Shown piece after piece: positions 50,619 to 60,854 of a DNA stretch of 64,000 bases. Where the stretch lies: NCBI GenBank assembly GCA_004553545.1, contig SFLD01000001.1:23914-87913 (forward strand), read 5' to 3'. The notes beneath the pieces are model-generated. The model worked only from the letters and a program-made list of their open reading frames with translations. It ran no database searches and was not told where the DNA came from. Made by a program: the position numbers and the translations under genes. Every line of letters starts with the position of its first letter. The stretch's first letter is position 1. This stretch comes from Clostridiales bacterium (lineage in GTDB: Bacteria; Bacillota; Clostridia; Oscillospirales; Oscillospiraceae).

Positions 50619-51962
50619 TTACATCAGGCCGGGGAGCACGCCCTGGAACAGGCTGAGGATCAGGATGACCACCAGGCCCGTGAGGCCGGCGGCAAAGCCG
50701 CCCAGGGTCCAGGACTTCATGGTCTGGGAGAAGGAGAAGCCGGAGAAGCGGTTCACCACCCAGAAGCCGGAGTCGTTGGGCAGGGACAGGCCCACCGCGC
50801 CGAAGCAGATGGCCAGGCCCACCAGGACCGGGGAGACGCCCATGGCAGAGATGGAGGGCGCCACGATGGCGGAGGTGGTGACCAGAGCCACGGTAGCGGA
50901 GCCCTGGGCCGCGCGGAGAATCTGGCTCAGGATGAAGGCCAGCAGGATCAGAGGCACGTTGAAGTTCTGCATGGTGGAGACGATGTAGTCGCCGATGCCG
51001 GTGGCGTTGATGATGCTGCCGAAGCTGCCGCCGGCGCCGGTGATCAGCATGACCATACCGGCCTGGGCGCCGGCCTCCGTCATGATCTCATCCACGGGGC
51101 GCTTGAAGTACTTTCTCAGCGCCAGCACAGCCACGATGACGCCCACGAAGAGAGCCACGTTCTTGTCGCCGATGAAGGTGCAGAAGGAAGCGACCGCGGA
51201 GCCCTCGGGCAGCACGGTACCGGCAATGGTGCCGGCCAGGATCATCAGGATGGGCAGCAGGATCAGCAGGATGGCCAGGCCGCCGGGGCAGCGGTCGCTG
51301 GCGCGGGTGGTGTCAAAGCTGACGTTCTCCGCCAGCTGGGCGGTGCACTGCTCGGGGAAGAACTTCTTCACGGTGAGCTTGGAGTAGAGCACGCCGCCCA
51401 CCAGTGCGGCCACCACGGAGATCAGGATGGCATAGACCACGAAAGCGCCCAGGGAAACATTCAGGGTGCCGGCCACGGCCATGGGGCCGGGGGTGGGGAT
51501 GATGACGCAGTGGCCGATGATCAGGCCCACGCTCAGAGCGGTGATATACCGGGCCAGGGGGATGCCGGTCTTCTGGGAGAGCTGCTTGGCAATGGACACC
51601 AGGATGACGAAGGCGGCGTCAAAATACACGGGGATGGCCACGATGACGCCGGTGATGCAGAGGGCGATGGGAGAGTGCTTGACGCCGATGACCCGCAGGG
51701 CCAGGTTGGCGATCTCCTCGGTGCCGCCGGTCTCATACAGCAGCTGGCCCAGGATGATGCCCAGGGCGATGACGATGCCGACGCTGGTCATGGTGGAGCC
51801 GAAGCCGGAAGCGATGCCGGAGGCAATGCCGGACAGGGGCAGCCGGGCGCCGAAGCCGATCAGGATGGAGGTGCCAATCAGGGCCAGGAACGGGTTGATC
51901 TTGAACTTGATGATCATCAGCATCAGCAAGGCGATGCCAAGAAGAAAAATGACCATTAACAT
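50619..51962 (-). CDS. gntP: GntP family gluconate/organic acid permease
   Basis: 447 residues with 12-14 membrane segments, normal for GntP. Landmarks are INPFLALIGTSILIGFGARLPL, GLIIGHCVIIPTPGPMAVAGTLNV (family signature) and FGAVGLSLPNDSGFWVVNRFSG. GntP carriers import gluconate or related aldonates and hydroxy acids by proton symport. An operator shared with the IlvD/Edd dehydratase at 53458 ties it to sugar- or hydroxy-acid breakdown. GAGAGGAAG lies about 8 nt before the ATG. Confidence 0.93.
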   Translation of the reverse strand: MLMVIFLLGIALLMLMIIKFKINPFLALIGTSILIGFGARLPLSGIASGIASGFGSTMTSVGIVIALGIILGQLLYETGGTEEIANLALRVIGVKHSPIALCITGVIVAIPVYFDAAFVILVSIAKQLSQKTGIPLARYITALSVGLIIGHCVIIPTPGPMAVAGTLNVSLGAFVVYAILISVVAALVGGVLYSKLTVKKFFPEQCTAQLAENVSFDTTRASDRCPGGLAILLILLPILMILAGTIAGTVLPEGSAVASFCTFIGDKNVALFVGVIVAVLALRKYFKRPVDEIMTEAGAQAGMVMLITGAGGSFGSIINATGIGDYIVSTMQNFNVPLILLAFILSQILRAAQGSATVALVTTSAIVAPSISAMGVSPVLVGLAICFGAVGLSLPNDSGFWVVNRFSGFSFSQTMKSWTLGGFAAGLTGLVVILILSLFQGVLPGLM

Positions 51963-52258
51963 AAAGATATCTTCCTCTCTTCTTGTTTTTTTGAAAACAT
52001 ACCGTTGACGGGGAATGGCCCCGTCTCACATGCGAGGGGCTTGGGTCGTTTCGGAATCTTTTTCTGTGACACCGGTCCGCTCTCCGCAGACGCCCGGAAG
52101 ATCCCCCAGGCCGCGCCGGGAGCGGGCAGCTCCTCCGCGGCAGCCTGATCCGGGCCATGCCCGCCAGGCTGGGAAAACCAGGTCTTCTGATGGATCATCC
52201 TCCTTTCCGCAAATGATCGGGCGCGGAACGGGGCCGGTGTGATCCTCTTTCGCTTTCC

Positions 52259-52287
52259 AGTATACCGGTATTCCGGTTTGCCGTCAA
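52259..52287 (-). promoter_or_regulatory. gntP promoter with overlapping GntR operator
   Basis: TTGACG (52287-52282), 17 bp, TATACT (52264-52259). On the plus strand the spacer and -10 form AGTATACCGG-TATT-CCGGT, the same palindrome found at 53279, so a bound regulator would block this promoter. Confidence 0.8.
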
Positions 52288-52429
52288 TCGGGTTTTTTGA
52301 CAAAAATGTAACGAATTTTTTGTGGGAAAAGCTGTTTTTTCGGGCCCCGATCCCGGAAAACCCCCGGCGGACGGCCGGGATCCTGCAGCAGACCGGCGGC
52401 CCCCCGCGCCGCAAAAACCGCGCTCCGCC

Positions 52430-52457
52430 TTGACACGCTCCGTTCCTCGGTTATAAT
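52430..52457 (+). promoter_or_regulatory. Promoter of the second gntR gene
   Basis: TTGACA (52430-52435), 16 bp, TATAAT (52452-52457). Strong, with no obvious operator copy. Confidence 0.8.
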
Positions 52458-52487
52458 GGATATGATTAACAATAGGAGGAACCTAGC

Positions 52488-53171
52488 ATGCCCAAGTACA
52501 CGTCGATCCAGGAGACGGCCTATAACTATGTCCGCAACAAGGTCCTGACGGGACAGCTGCAGCCCAACGTGCTCTATTCCGAGACGAAGATGGCGGCAGA
52601 GATCCACATCTCCCGCACGCCCATGAAGGACGCGCTGGTGCGCCTGAGCCAGGACCGCTTCATCGATATCATCCCCAGCAAGGGCTTCTGCCTGCACAAG
52701 ATGTCGGAGGAGGACATCTGGCACACCTATCAGGCCCGCACCGCTGTGGAGGGCTTCTGCGCCATGCAGCTGGCCCAGCATCGGGACGAGGCGGACGGAC
52801 AGGCGGCCATCCGGGCGCTGGAGGGCTGCCTGACCGACATGAGCCGCCTGCTGGCGGAGATGTCCCAGAGAAAGGTCTCTCTGGAGGAGCTCCTGGAACG
52901 CGACCTTCAGTTCCACCAGGCGCTGGTGGACTACGTCCAGAACACGGAGCTGGCCCAGCTCTTCAATACCTATCATTACCGGCTCTACTTCTTCGCCCTG
53001 GAGTCCCTCCGGCTGGACGGCCGCCCGGAGAAGGCCTACCAGGAGCACCGCAAGGTCCTGGACGCCATCCTGGACCCTGAGGACACGCTGGGCATCCACG
53101 CCTACCTTGCCATCGTGCAGCACATGGAGAGCACCCGGAACATCATGCTCTCGATTCTGGCGGCGGAGTGA
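52488..53171 (+). CDS. GntR family (FCD type) transcriptional regulator
   Basis: 227 residues. The winged helix (SIQETAYNYVRNKVLTGQLQPNVLYSETKMAAEIHISRTPMKDALVRLSQ) is followed by an FCD domain of about 140 residues with RDLQFHQALVDYVQN and EHRKVLDAI. It sits between gntP and the IlvD/Edd gene, both of whose promoters carry the AGTATACCGG palindrome, so it is the probable repressor of both, released by the transported acid or an intermediate. AGGAGG lies 7 nt before the ATG. Confidence 0.92.
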   Translation: MPKYTSIQETAYNYVRNKVLTGQLQPNVLYSETKMAAEIHISRTPMKDALVRLSQDRFIDIIPSKGFCLHKMSEEDIWHTYQARTAVEGFCAMQLAQHRDEADGQAAIRALEGCLTDMSRLLAEMSQRKVSLEELLERDLQFHQALVDYVQNTELAQLFNTYHYRLYFFALESLRLDGRPEKAYQEHRKVLDAILDPEDTLGIHAYLAIVQHMESTRNIMLSILAAE

Positions 53172-53272
53172 TACGCCGCCGGGAGGCGCATCCCGGAGGG
53201 CAAAAACCCCGGAAAAAGCCCCGAACTGGCGAAATGTCTAAAATATTTGCAAAAGTTTGTTGATTTTTTCAC

Positions 53273-53302
53273 TTGCGCAGTATACCGGTATTCCGGTATA
53301 CT
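53273..53302 (+). promoter_or_regulatory. Dehydratase promoter with palindromic operator
   Basis: TTGCGC (53273-53278), 18 bp, TATACT (53297-53302). The palindrome at 53279-53302 (AGTATACCGG, TATT, CCGGTATACT) fills the spacer and -10. Confidence 0.85.
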
Positions 53303-53457
53303 GACACCATCAGGACCCCCTCGGGACCCAAGCCGCCCGAAGGGCAGCGTCAGGGGCCGGAGCGCGCAGCAGCGGAACGCGCGCGAACGCCGACGCGGAG
53401 CTTACAATTCTATCATGGATCACGTACACGACAATACTGTACAAAGGAGAAAACAAA

Positions 53458-55137
53458 ATGCGGAGCACTGCGATCTTAAAGGGTACCGAAAACGAGTACT
53501 ACAGAGCGACCTACAAGTCCATGGGCTTTTCCTCGGACGACATGAAGGACCGTCCCCTCATCGGCATCGCCAACGCCTGGAGCGAGTGCGTTCCCGGCCA
53601 CTATAACCTGCGCCAGGTGGCGGAGAAGGTCAAGGCCGGCATCTACCGGGCCGGCGGCACGCCGGTGGAGTTCGGCGTGATGGGCGGCTGCGACGGCATC
53701 GCCCAGGGCCAGATCGGCATGCACTACATCCTGCCCTCCCGGGAGCTGATTGCCAGCTCCGTGGAGTCCATGGCCCAGATCAACCTCTTTGACGGCCTGG
53801 TGCTGCTGGGCTCCTGCGACAAGATCGTCCCCGGCATGCTGATGGCTGCCGCCCGTCTGGACATCCCCTGCATCCTGCTGCCCGGCGGCCCCATGGAGGG
53901 CGGCTGCGAGTTCGACGGCCACCAGGCGGACCAGAGCTCCCTCACCGAGGCTTACGGCATGCTCTCCTCCGGCCGGATGACCGAGGAGGCCTACGCCGCC
54001 ATGGAGGACACCGCCTGCCCCTCCTGCGGCTCCTGCGCGTATCTCGGCACCGCCAACACCATGTGCTCCCTCTCTGAGGCCATGGGCATGACCATCCCCA
54101 CCGGCGCCACCACTCCCGCCACCTCCGGCCGCCGCATGGCCCTGGCCCAGGAGACCGGCGTGCGGATCGTGGAGCTGGTCCGCAAGGGGATCAGCGCCCG
54201 GAAGATCATCACCAACGAGTCCATCCGCAACGCCATCAAGGTCTGCCTGGCCATGGCCGGCTCCACCAACGCCGTCATGCACCTGACCGCCATCGCCCAC
54301 GAGGCCGAGCTGAGCATCGACGTGGTGAAGGAGTTTGACGAGCTCTCCCGCGTCACACCCCAGATCGCCAAGATCTTCCCCGCCTCCCACAAGTACAACA
54401 TGATCGACTTCTACCGGGACGGCGCCGTGCCCCGGGTCATGAAGGAGCTGGGCGACCGGCTGGACACCAGCGTCCTCACCGTCACCGGCGAGACTCTGGA
54501 GAAGACGCTGGCGGCCCACCGCTACCTCTATCCCCTGACCAACAACGTCATCCACCCCGTCAGCGATCCCTTTGGCTATACCGGCGGCGTGGCCGTGCTG
54601 CGGGGCAACCTGGCCCCCAACACCGGCATCACCAAGCCCGGCGCCTTTGACAAGAGCCTCTACCACTTTGAGGGCGAGGCCATCTGCTTCGACTCTGAGG
54701 AGGCCGCCGAGGAGGCCATCCTGGCCGGCAAGGTCCGGGCCGGCCACGTGGTGGTCATCCGCTACGAGGGCCCCAAGGGCGGTCCCGGCATGCGGGAGAT
54801 GTACAAGGCCATGAAGTTCCTCTATGGCCGCGGCCTTGCCACCAGCACCGCCCTCATCACCGACGGCCGCTTCTCCGGCACCAACAACGGCTGCTTCGTG
54901 GGCCACATCTCCCCCGAGGCGGCAGAGGGCGGCCCCATCGCCATCGTCCATGACGGCGACCACATCACCATCGATGTGGATCAGCGGAGCCTGCAGCTGG
55001 ATGTGCCCCAGGAGGAGATCGACAGACGCCTGGCCGAGTGGAAGCGTCCCACTCCCAAGTACACCAAGGGCTGGCTGGGTCTCTACAGCACCAACGCCGC
55101 CTCCGGCGCCGAGGGCGCCATCATGCGCCGGGGCTGA
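53458..55137 (+). CDS. IlvD/Edd family dehydratase
   Basis: 559 residues. Fe-S cluster cysteines appear in GCDGIAQG, LLGSCDKIVPGM and ACPSCGSCAYLGTANTM; the C-terminal TDGRFSGTNNGCFVGHISPEA is the family signature. It dehydrates a 2,3-dihydroxy acid to a 2-keto-3-deoxy acid. Co-control with gntP by a shared operator points to an aldonate such as gluconate, although dihydroxy-acid dehydratase (IlvD, branched-chain synthesis) cannot be excluded from sequence alone. The leader is about 150 nt; AAAGGAG precedes the ATG. It is diverged from the dehydratase at 36733. Confidence 0.9.
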   Translation: MRSTAILKGTENEYYRATYKSMGFSSDDMKDRPLIGIANAWSECVPGHYNLRQVAEKVKAGIYRAGGTPVEFGVMGGCDGIAQGQIGMHYILPSRELIASSVESMAQINLFDGLVLLGSCDKIVPGMLMAAARLDIPCILLPGGPMEGGCEFDGHQADQSSLTEAYGMLSSGRMTEEAYAAMEDTACPSCGSCAYLGTANTMCSLSEAMGMTIPTGATTPATSGRRMALAQETGVRIVELVRKGISARKIITNESIRNAIKVCLAMAGSTNAVMHLTAIAHEAELSIDVVKEFDELSRVTPQIAKIFPASHKYNMIDFYRDGAVPRVMKELGDRLDTSVLTVTGETLEKTLAAHRYLYPLTNNVIHPVSDPFGYTGGVAVLRGNLAPNTGITKPGAFDKSLYHFEGEAICFDSEEAAEEAILAGKVRAGHVVVIRYEGPKGGPGMREMYKAMKFLYGRGLATSTALITDGRFSGTNNGCFVGHISPEAAEGGPIAIVHDGDHITIDVDQRSLQLDVPQEEIDRRLAEWKRPTPKYTKGWLGLYSTNAASGAEGAIMRRG

Positions 55138-55280
55138 TCCCCACACAAAACGCCATTTTCCTCTCCTTCCGGCAGGACCTGTCCGCAAAAGCGGGCAGGC
55201 CCTGCCGTTTCCCTTCCCTGCCGCAGGCGCGCTGCGCGGGAAAGCGCAAAAATCCCGCATCCTTTCGAATCTCCGGGCAA

Positions 55281-55326
55281 AAAGGGACCCGTTTTCCGGC
55301 AGGCTGTCCGGAAAACGGGTCCCTTT
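55281..55326 (+). terminator. Terminator of the dehydratase gene
   Basis: A 19-bp perfect stem (55281-55299 and 55308-55326, core GGGACCCGTTTTCCGG). It lies about 145 bp after the stop. Confidence 0.85.
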
Positions 55327-55641
55327 CCTCTGTTATACGGCAAATCCGGAAGGAAGACCGCCGTCCCCGGCGCTCAGAAGACCCGGCAGCTGCTGAGGCA
55401 GGCGGTGAAAACATCCGCGTCCGCCGCCGGGCGGCAAGCTGCGGAAGCGGGGCGGGGGACGTGTGGACCCTGGGCTCAATTAAAGCGTTGCTTGACCGGG
55501 CTGGGCAAAAAATGGCGGAAGGAGGGCAAATTTGCTGTCGTTCCCCTTCACTTTGTGTCGCGCGGGTTGAATCGAGGGGGAAAATATCGGAATATCAGAC
55601 CAGCGTCTCTTGAAAGTTGAGCGGGTGCAATCTCGCATTGA

Positions 55642-55670
55642 TTGAATTTTGCAATTCAGTGCGTTAAAAT
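55642..55670 (+). promoter_or_regulatory. Promoter of the S8/dockerin protease
   Basis: TTGAAT (55642-55647), 17 bp, TAAAAT (55665-55670), about 70 bp before the start codon. Confidence 0.65.
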
Positions 55671-55738
55671 ATTTAGAATCCGGGGTACTTATCCCAAGGG
55701 GACACCCGGAGGTAATTTTTAGGACAGGAGGAAACAAG

Positions 55739-58700
55739 ATGAAGAAACGAGTGCGTGCAGCGCTTGCGCTGCTGCTTGCGGTCTGTCTCTGCGCCAGTCT
55801 CGCGGCTCCGGCCGCGGCGATGGACACCGTGCAGACCGGGCCGGCCGCCGAAACCGCGGCGGAAACGGCGGACAGCTCCGCCTACGGCAACTCTCTTCCG
55901 GAGCTCATCCAGCAGCAGTTCAGCGGCGGCGTGAGCAAGTACGACCCCGACGAGGTCGTCAATGTCATCGTCCAGCTGGAGGCTCCGGCACTGCTGGACA
56001 AGGGATCCGGCAAGACGCGGTATTCCATTGACAGGCTGGAGACCGCGGACGCGCAGACGCTTACGCTTGCCCAGGAGGCAGTGCAGGCAACGCAGCAGTC
56101 TGTCAAGGCTGAGGTGGCCGCCCTGAGCGACGACGTCAGCTTTGAGAGCAGCGAGAGCTTCTCCCTGCTGATCAACGCCTTTACCGTGAAGGCCCCCTAC
56201 GGCGAACTTGCGCGGATCCGCAGCCTGGACGGCGTGAAGAACGCCTTTGTGGAGGGCTATTTCTCCGTTCCTGTCACCGAGCCGGGCTATGAGCTGTACA
56301 CCGACTACAGCTCCGGCATGATCGGCCTGAACGAGACGGAGCTGCTGGGCCTGACGGGCAGCGGCACCCTCATCGCGGTGCTGGACACCGGCATCGACTA
56401 TGACCACGAGGCCTTTGCCACGGCGCCGGACGGCCTGCGCTACACGCAGGAGGAGATGAAGGCGCTGGTGGCTAAGGATGCCTCCCTGTTCCAGGCCAAG
56501 ACGCAGGATGGCTGGGACCCCAACACCTACAGTCCCAAATATGCGGACGTGGACGTGAGCCAGCTCCGGATCAGCGACAAGATCATCTACTCCTTCGACT
56601 ATGCCAACGCCGACTACGACGCCACCGCGGACGGCGGCAACCACGGCGTCCACGTGTCCGGCATCGCCGCCGGGCACACGGTGAAGGACGGCGAGACCAC
56701 CTTCCGCGGCGTGGCGCCGGACGCTCAGCTGGCCGAGATGAAGGTCTTTGACAGCTGGAGCGGCCAGTGCATGACCACCACGCTGCTGGCGGCGCTGGAG
56801 GACTGCGTGCTGCTGGATGCGGACGTCATCAACATGAGCCTTGGTTCTGCCTCCGGCTTTGACACGGACGTGAGCGGCATTCTCTCCGGCGTTCTGCAGA
56901 AGCTGGAGGAGGCCGGCATCATTCTGGCCGTGGCGGCGGGCAACGACACCAACACTGCCGCGAACAATCCCCTGAATCCTGCGGGCCTGCCCCAGGTGGA
57001 GAACCCGGACCACGGCATCGTGGCCTCTCCCTCCACCTATCACGCGGCCTTCTCCGTGGCCAGCGTCAACAACGCCATGTGCCGGCAGAACTACCTGACC
57101 CTCAACGACCGGAAGGTCCCCTTCACCGACGCGGCGGAGGGCAGCAGCGCCATCGTCGATCTGGACCAGCCGCTCAAGGTCGTGGCCGTGCCCGGCGTGG
57201 GCGCGGAGGAGGATTACGCGGGCATCGATGTGACCGGCAAGGCCGCCCTCATCCTCCGGGGAGAGATCTCCTTCTCGGACAAGGTGGCCAACGCCCAGAG
57301 CCACGGTGCTGCCGCCGCCCTCGTCTATGACAATGAGGACAGCGCCCAGCTCATCACCATGCAGATCGAGAACGCCTCCATCCCCAGCGCTTTCATCGGC
57401 AAGGCGGACGGCGAAGCCGCCGCGGCCCTGCTGGCCGCAGGCGAGACCGTGACCCTGGCCGCCTCCGCGGACAACGTGCAGATCGTCACCTATCCGGAGG
57501 CGGGGCTGATGTCCTCCTTCTCCTCTTGGGGACCCACCAGCACCCTGTCCATCAAGCCGGAGATCACCGCCCCCGGCGGCAACATCTATTCTACCCTTCC
57601 CGGCAACCAGTATGCCAGCATGAGCGGCACGTCCATGGCCTGCCCCGAGATCGCCGGCGCGTCCGCCGTGATGATCCAGTACGTAAAGGAGCAGCAGCTG
57701 GCGGAGACCAAGGCTGACCGGGCCATGCTGATCCAGTCCCTGATGATGTCCACCGCCAATCCGGTGGCGGCGGAGAACGGCCTGCCTGCCTCCGTGCGCC
57801 AGCAGGGCGCGGGCCTTGTGAACCTGAAGGACGCGGTCTCCTCCAGCGCAGTGCTCCGGGGCGCGGACGGCAGCCTCCCCAAGGCGGAGCTGGGCAGCAG
57901 CGAGAGCGGCTCCTATCAGTTCACGTTCACGGTGGAGAATTTCTCCGACCGGCCCGTGAGCTACAGCACCGAGGCGGTGGTCCTGTCTGACAGTGCCGTC
58001 ACCGAGGACGGCATCTCCTACTACTACTCCGGCGTGCCCCAGGACATCACCATGGGCGCGCAGGTCACCTTCAGCGTGGAGGACGGCCTGCTGCTGGGCG
58101 ATGTGAACCAGGACGGCGTGACGGACAGCCGCGACGCCCGCCTCATCCGCCGGCACGTGGCCGGCAAGACCGAGCTCAGCACCGAGGCCCTCCGGGTGGC
58201 CGACGTGGACGGCGACGGCCTTGTCACCAACACCGACGCCTCCTTCATCCTGCGGGCGATGGCGGAGCTGGGCACGATCCCCGAGAAGCTCTTCACCGTT
58301 CCCGCCAACGCCAGCGCGGCCGTGACGGTCACCCTCACCCTGAGCGACGAGCAGGCGGCAAAGCTCCTGCAGGAGTTCCCCCAGGGCGCCTTCGTGGAGG
58401 GCTATGTGACTCTGAACGGCCTGGGCGGCGCCGAGGACCTGAACCTTCCCTACCTGGGCTATCTGGGCGACTGGGAGGACCAGCAGCTCTTCGACAGCAC
58501 CTATTATGACGAGGAGGACGCCCTGGTCTATGACGGCTACGCCGTGGCCATCAACCGGATGGGCGACGGCAACTTCCTGGGCTTCAACTACTTCACCCAG
58601 TCCTTTGACGGCAGCAAGCTGTACTTCAGCCCCGATTCCTTCGGCACGGGGAACACCTTCCTCTACTCCGAGGTGACGCTGCTGCGCAACGCGGAGAACG

Positions 58701-60835
58701 TGACCTTCACCGTGGCCGACGCGGAGGGGAACCCGCTCTACACCAGCGAGTACGGCCCCGGAAACCGGACCTATTTCGTCCAGGCGCAGAATGCCTTTGA
58801 CAGCACGGTGGATCCCACCTATCAGCTGGGCTACGGCGAGCAGACCTTTGAATGGCCCGCGGACGGCGAGCAGCTGATCTACACCGTCAGCGCCTCTCAC
58901 GAGGGCAGCGACCAGGTCCAGACGCTGACCTTCCCCGCCATCACGATGGACACCACCATGCCCACCATGTCCTGCGAGACCGTCTATGACGACGCCTCCG
59001 ACGCATTCCAGCTCGTCCTGACCATGAAGGACAACGGCCACCTCCAGGGCGCCCGGATCTCCGGCATCATGGTGGATCAGTGGGGCTTTAAGAGCCTCAA
59101 GGAGATCGCCTTTGTCTCCGGCCCCGAGATCACCGAGGCCGAGCCGAACTCTGTGGTCAGCGACACGGTGGAGCTGCCCCAGCTCCAGCAGCTGCTGGCT
59201 TCTGAGGACTGCCTGCTGGACCAGATCTATGTGGAAGTGGTGGACTACGCCTGGAATACCTACAGCACCGAGGTCCAGCTCAGCGGCTCCCACTTCACCA
59301 CAGAGGATAACAGCGGCGACACCGTGACCATCACCCGCTACAGCGGCGTTTCCACCTCCCTGGACATCCCGTCTGAGATCGACGGCAAGACCGTCACCGC
59401 CATCGGCGCGAACGCCTTTGCCGGCGCTCCCCTCAGCAGCGTCACCATTCCTGAGACCGTCACCGCCATCGGCGCGGGCGCGTTCCAGGGCACGGACCTG
59501 ACTTGGGTCAAGGTGCCCGCCTCCGTCGCCGAGATCGGCGAGAAGGCCTTCGGCTATGACGCGGACGGCCAGCCCATCGTGGACTTCACCCTCTGCGTTA
59601 CCCCGGGCAGCACCGCGGAAGCCTATGCCAAGGCCAACAACTTCGCGCTGGAGTACTTCACCGAGTCCGGCCTGCGCTATGAGATCCTCACCGACGCCGA
59701 GACCGGCGATCAGTATGCATCCATCATCACCTACGACGGCACGGATCCCCAATTGGTCATCCCCGAGACGCTTCAGGACGTTCCCGTGACGGAGATCGGC
59801 TACCGCGCCTTCCTGGAAAACGCGGTCATCACCGGCGTGACCCTGCCGTCCACCCTCAAGAAGATCGGCGACCGGGCGTTCATGTTTACCAACGTCGGGG
59901 ACATCGACCTGCCCGCCGGGCTGGAGATCATTGAGGAGGGCGCGTTCGCCCAGATGCCGAACCTGACCGCCATCAACATCCCCGGCGGCGTGAAGGAACT
60001 GCCCTACATGGTGTTCTACAATGACGTGAATCTTGCCTCCGTCACACTGAACGAAGGCCTTGAAAAGATCGGCTCCGATGTGTTCTCCAGCTGCAGCGGT
60101 CTCAAGTCCCTGATCCTGCCGGATACGGTGAAAGAGCTGGGTGAGAACACCTTCCAGAACTGCACCAGCCTCGCGTCCATCAACTTCCCTGCCGGCCTGA
60201 CCTATATCCCCTACGCCTGCTTTGACAATGCCGGTCTCACTACGCTGACCATTCCCGAGAACATCGTCAGCATCGGGGGCGGTGCCTTTGGCCGCTGCGC
60301 GAAGCTCACCAGCGTCACCCTGCCCGCCAGCCTGACCGCTCTGGGCGAGCAGTTCGGCGCGGGCGTGTTCAATGGATGCTCCGCTCTGACCGAGGTGAAC
60401 TTTGCTGAGAACGGAAAGCTCACCATGATCGGCGCCTTTACCTTCAACGGCTGCACCAGCCTGACGCAGATCACCATTCCCGAGACGGTCACCAGCATTG
60501 AGTACTGTGCGTTCAGCGAATCCGGCCTCACCTCCGTTGACATCCCCGCTTCTGTCGAGAAGATCGCCGGTCAGGCGTTCTACCTCTGCAATTCCCTGAA
60601 GACCATCACCCTGCACGAGGGCCTGATCTCCGTGGATTCCATGGCCTTCACCGGCTGCACATCCGTCAAGGAGATCTCCCTGCCCCGCAGCCTGACCACC
60701 ATCGGCGACAATGCCTTTGGCTATGCGAACTGGTCCAACAAGGTAGAGGGCTTCACCATCCATGGCTACGCCGGGACGGCCGCTGAGACCTACGCTACGG
60801 AGAACGGCTTTACCTTCGTGCCCATCGCGGAGTAA
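55739..60835 (+). CDS. Secreted S8 (subtilisin-like) protease with PA domain, internal dockerin and BspA-type leucine-rich repeats
   Basis: 1698 residues. A Sec signal (VRAALALLLAVCLCASLAAPAAA) and an inhibitor-like propeptide (about 70-180) precede the S8 domain with Asp216 (VLDTGID), His302 (GGNHGVHVSG) and Ser632 (SGTSMACPE). A PA domain (about 485-575) is inserted. At about 785-845 lies a full dockerin with two Ca loops (DVNQDGVTDSRDA and DVDGDGLVTNTDA). From about 1195 to the end are BspA-like leucine-rich repeats (VTAIGANAFAGAPLSSVTIPETV and similar), likely for substrate or host-surface binding. It has no SLH or sortase signal; the cohesin-like/SLH protein 19 bp downstream could retain it. 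AGGAGG lies 7 nt before the ATG. Confidence 0.93.
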   Translation: MKKRVRAALALLLAVCLCASLAAPAAAMDTVQTGPAAETAAETADSSAYGNSLPELIQQQFSGGVSKYDPDEVVNVIVQLEAPALLDKGSGKTRYSIDRLETADAQTLTLAQEAVQATQQSVKAEVAALSDDVSFESSESFSLLINAFTVKAPYGELARIRSLDGVKNAFVEGYFSVPVTEPGYELYTDYSSGMIGLNETELLGLTGSGTLIAVLDTGIDYDHEAFATAPDGLRYTQEEMKALVAKDASLFQAKTQDGWDPNTYSPKYADVDVSQLRISDKIIYSFDYANADYDATADGGNHGVHVSGIAAGHTVKDGETTFRGVAPDAQLAEMKVFDSWSGQCMTTTLLAALEDCVLLDADVINMSLGSASGFDTDVSGILSGVLQKLEEAGIILAVAAGNDTNTAANNPLNPAGLPQVENPDHGIVASPSTYHAAFSVASVNNAMCRQNYLTLNDRKVPFTDAAEGSSAIVDLDQPLKVVAVPGVGAEEDYAGIDVTGKAALILRGEISFSDKVANAQSHGAAAALVYDNEDSAQLITMQIENASIPSAFIGKADGEAAAALLAAGETVTLAASADNVQIVTYPEAGLMSSFSSWGPTSTLSIKPEITAPGGNIYSTLPGNQYASMSGTSMACPEIAGASAVMIQYVKEQQLAETKADRAMLIQSLMMSTANPVAAENGLPASVRQQGAGLVNLKDAVSSSAVLRGADGSLPKAELGSSESGSYQFTFTVENFSDRPVSYSTEAVVLSDSAVTEDGISYYYSGVPQDITMGAQVTFSVEDGLLLGDVNQDGVTDSRDARLIRRHVAGKTELSTEALRVADVDGDGLVTNTDASFILRAMAELGTIPEKLFTVPANASAAVTVTLTLSDEQAAKLLQEFPQGAFVEGYVTLNGLGGAEDLNLPYLGYLGDWEDQQLFDSTYYDEEDALVYDGYAVAINRMGDGNFLGFNYFTQSFDGSKLYFSPDSFGTGNTFLYSEVTLLRNAENVTFTVADAEGNPLYTSEYGPGNRTYFVQAQNAFDSTVDPTYQLGYGEQTFEWPADGEQLIYTVSASHEGSDQVQTLTFPAITMDTTMPTMSCETVYDDASDAFQLVLTMKDNGHLQGARISGIMVDQWGFKSLKEIAFVSGPEITEAEPNSVVSDTVELPQLQQLLASEDCLLDQIYVEVVDYAWNTYSTEVQLSGSHFTTEDNSGDTVTITRYSGVSTSLDIPSEIDGKTVTAIGANAFAGAPLSSVTIPETVTAIGAGAFQGTDLTWVKVPASVAEIGEKAFGYDADGQPIVDFTLCVTPGSTAEAYAKANNFALEYFTESGLRYEILTDAETGDQYASIITYDGTDPQLVIPETLQDVPVTEIGYRAFLENAVITGVTLPSTLKKIGDRAFMFTNVGDIDLPAGLEIIEEGAFAQMPNLTAINIPGGVKELPYMVFYNDVNLASVTLNEGLEKIGSDVFSSCSGLKSLILPDTVKELGENTFQNCTSLASINFPAGLTYIPYACFDNAGLTTLTIPENIVSIGGGAFGRCAKLTSVTLPASLTALGEQFGAGVFNGCSALTEVNFAENGKLTMIGAFTFNGCTSLTQITIPETVTSIEYCAFSESGLTSVDIPASVEKIAGQAFYLCNSLKTITLHEGLISVDSMAFTGCTSVKEISLPRSLTTIGDNAFGYANWSNKVEGFTIHGYAGTAAETYATENGFTFVPIAE

Positions 60836-60854
60836 GACACAGGAAAGGAGAACC

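Larger units (their letters stand above)
51963..52487. other. Divergent region between gntP and gntR
   Basis: 525 bp without a supported gene. It holds a leader of about 290 nt for gntP, the gntP promoter with operator (52259-52287) and the gntR promoter (52430-52457). AACGAATTTTTTGTGGG near 52310-52325 is AT-rich. Confidence 0.7.
55138..55738. other. Intergenic region before the second surface protease
   Basis: 601 bp. It holds the dehydratase terminator (55281-55326) and the protease promoter (55642-55670). The stretch 55330-55640 shows no supported gene or clear structure; a short frame at 55405-55620 lacks a ribosome site. Confidence 0.65.
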
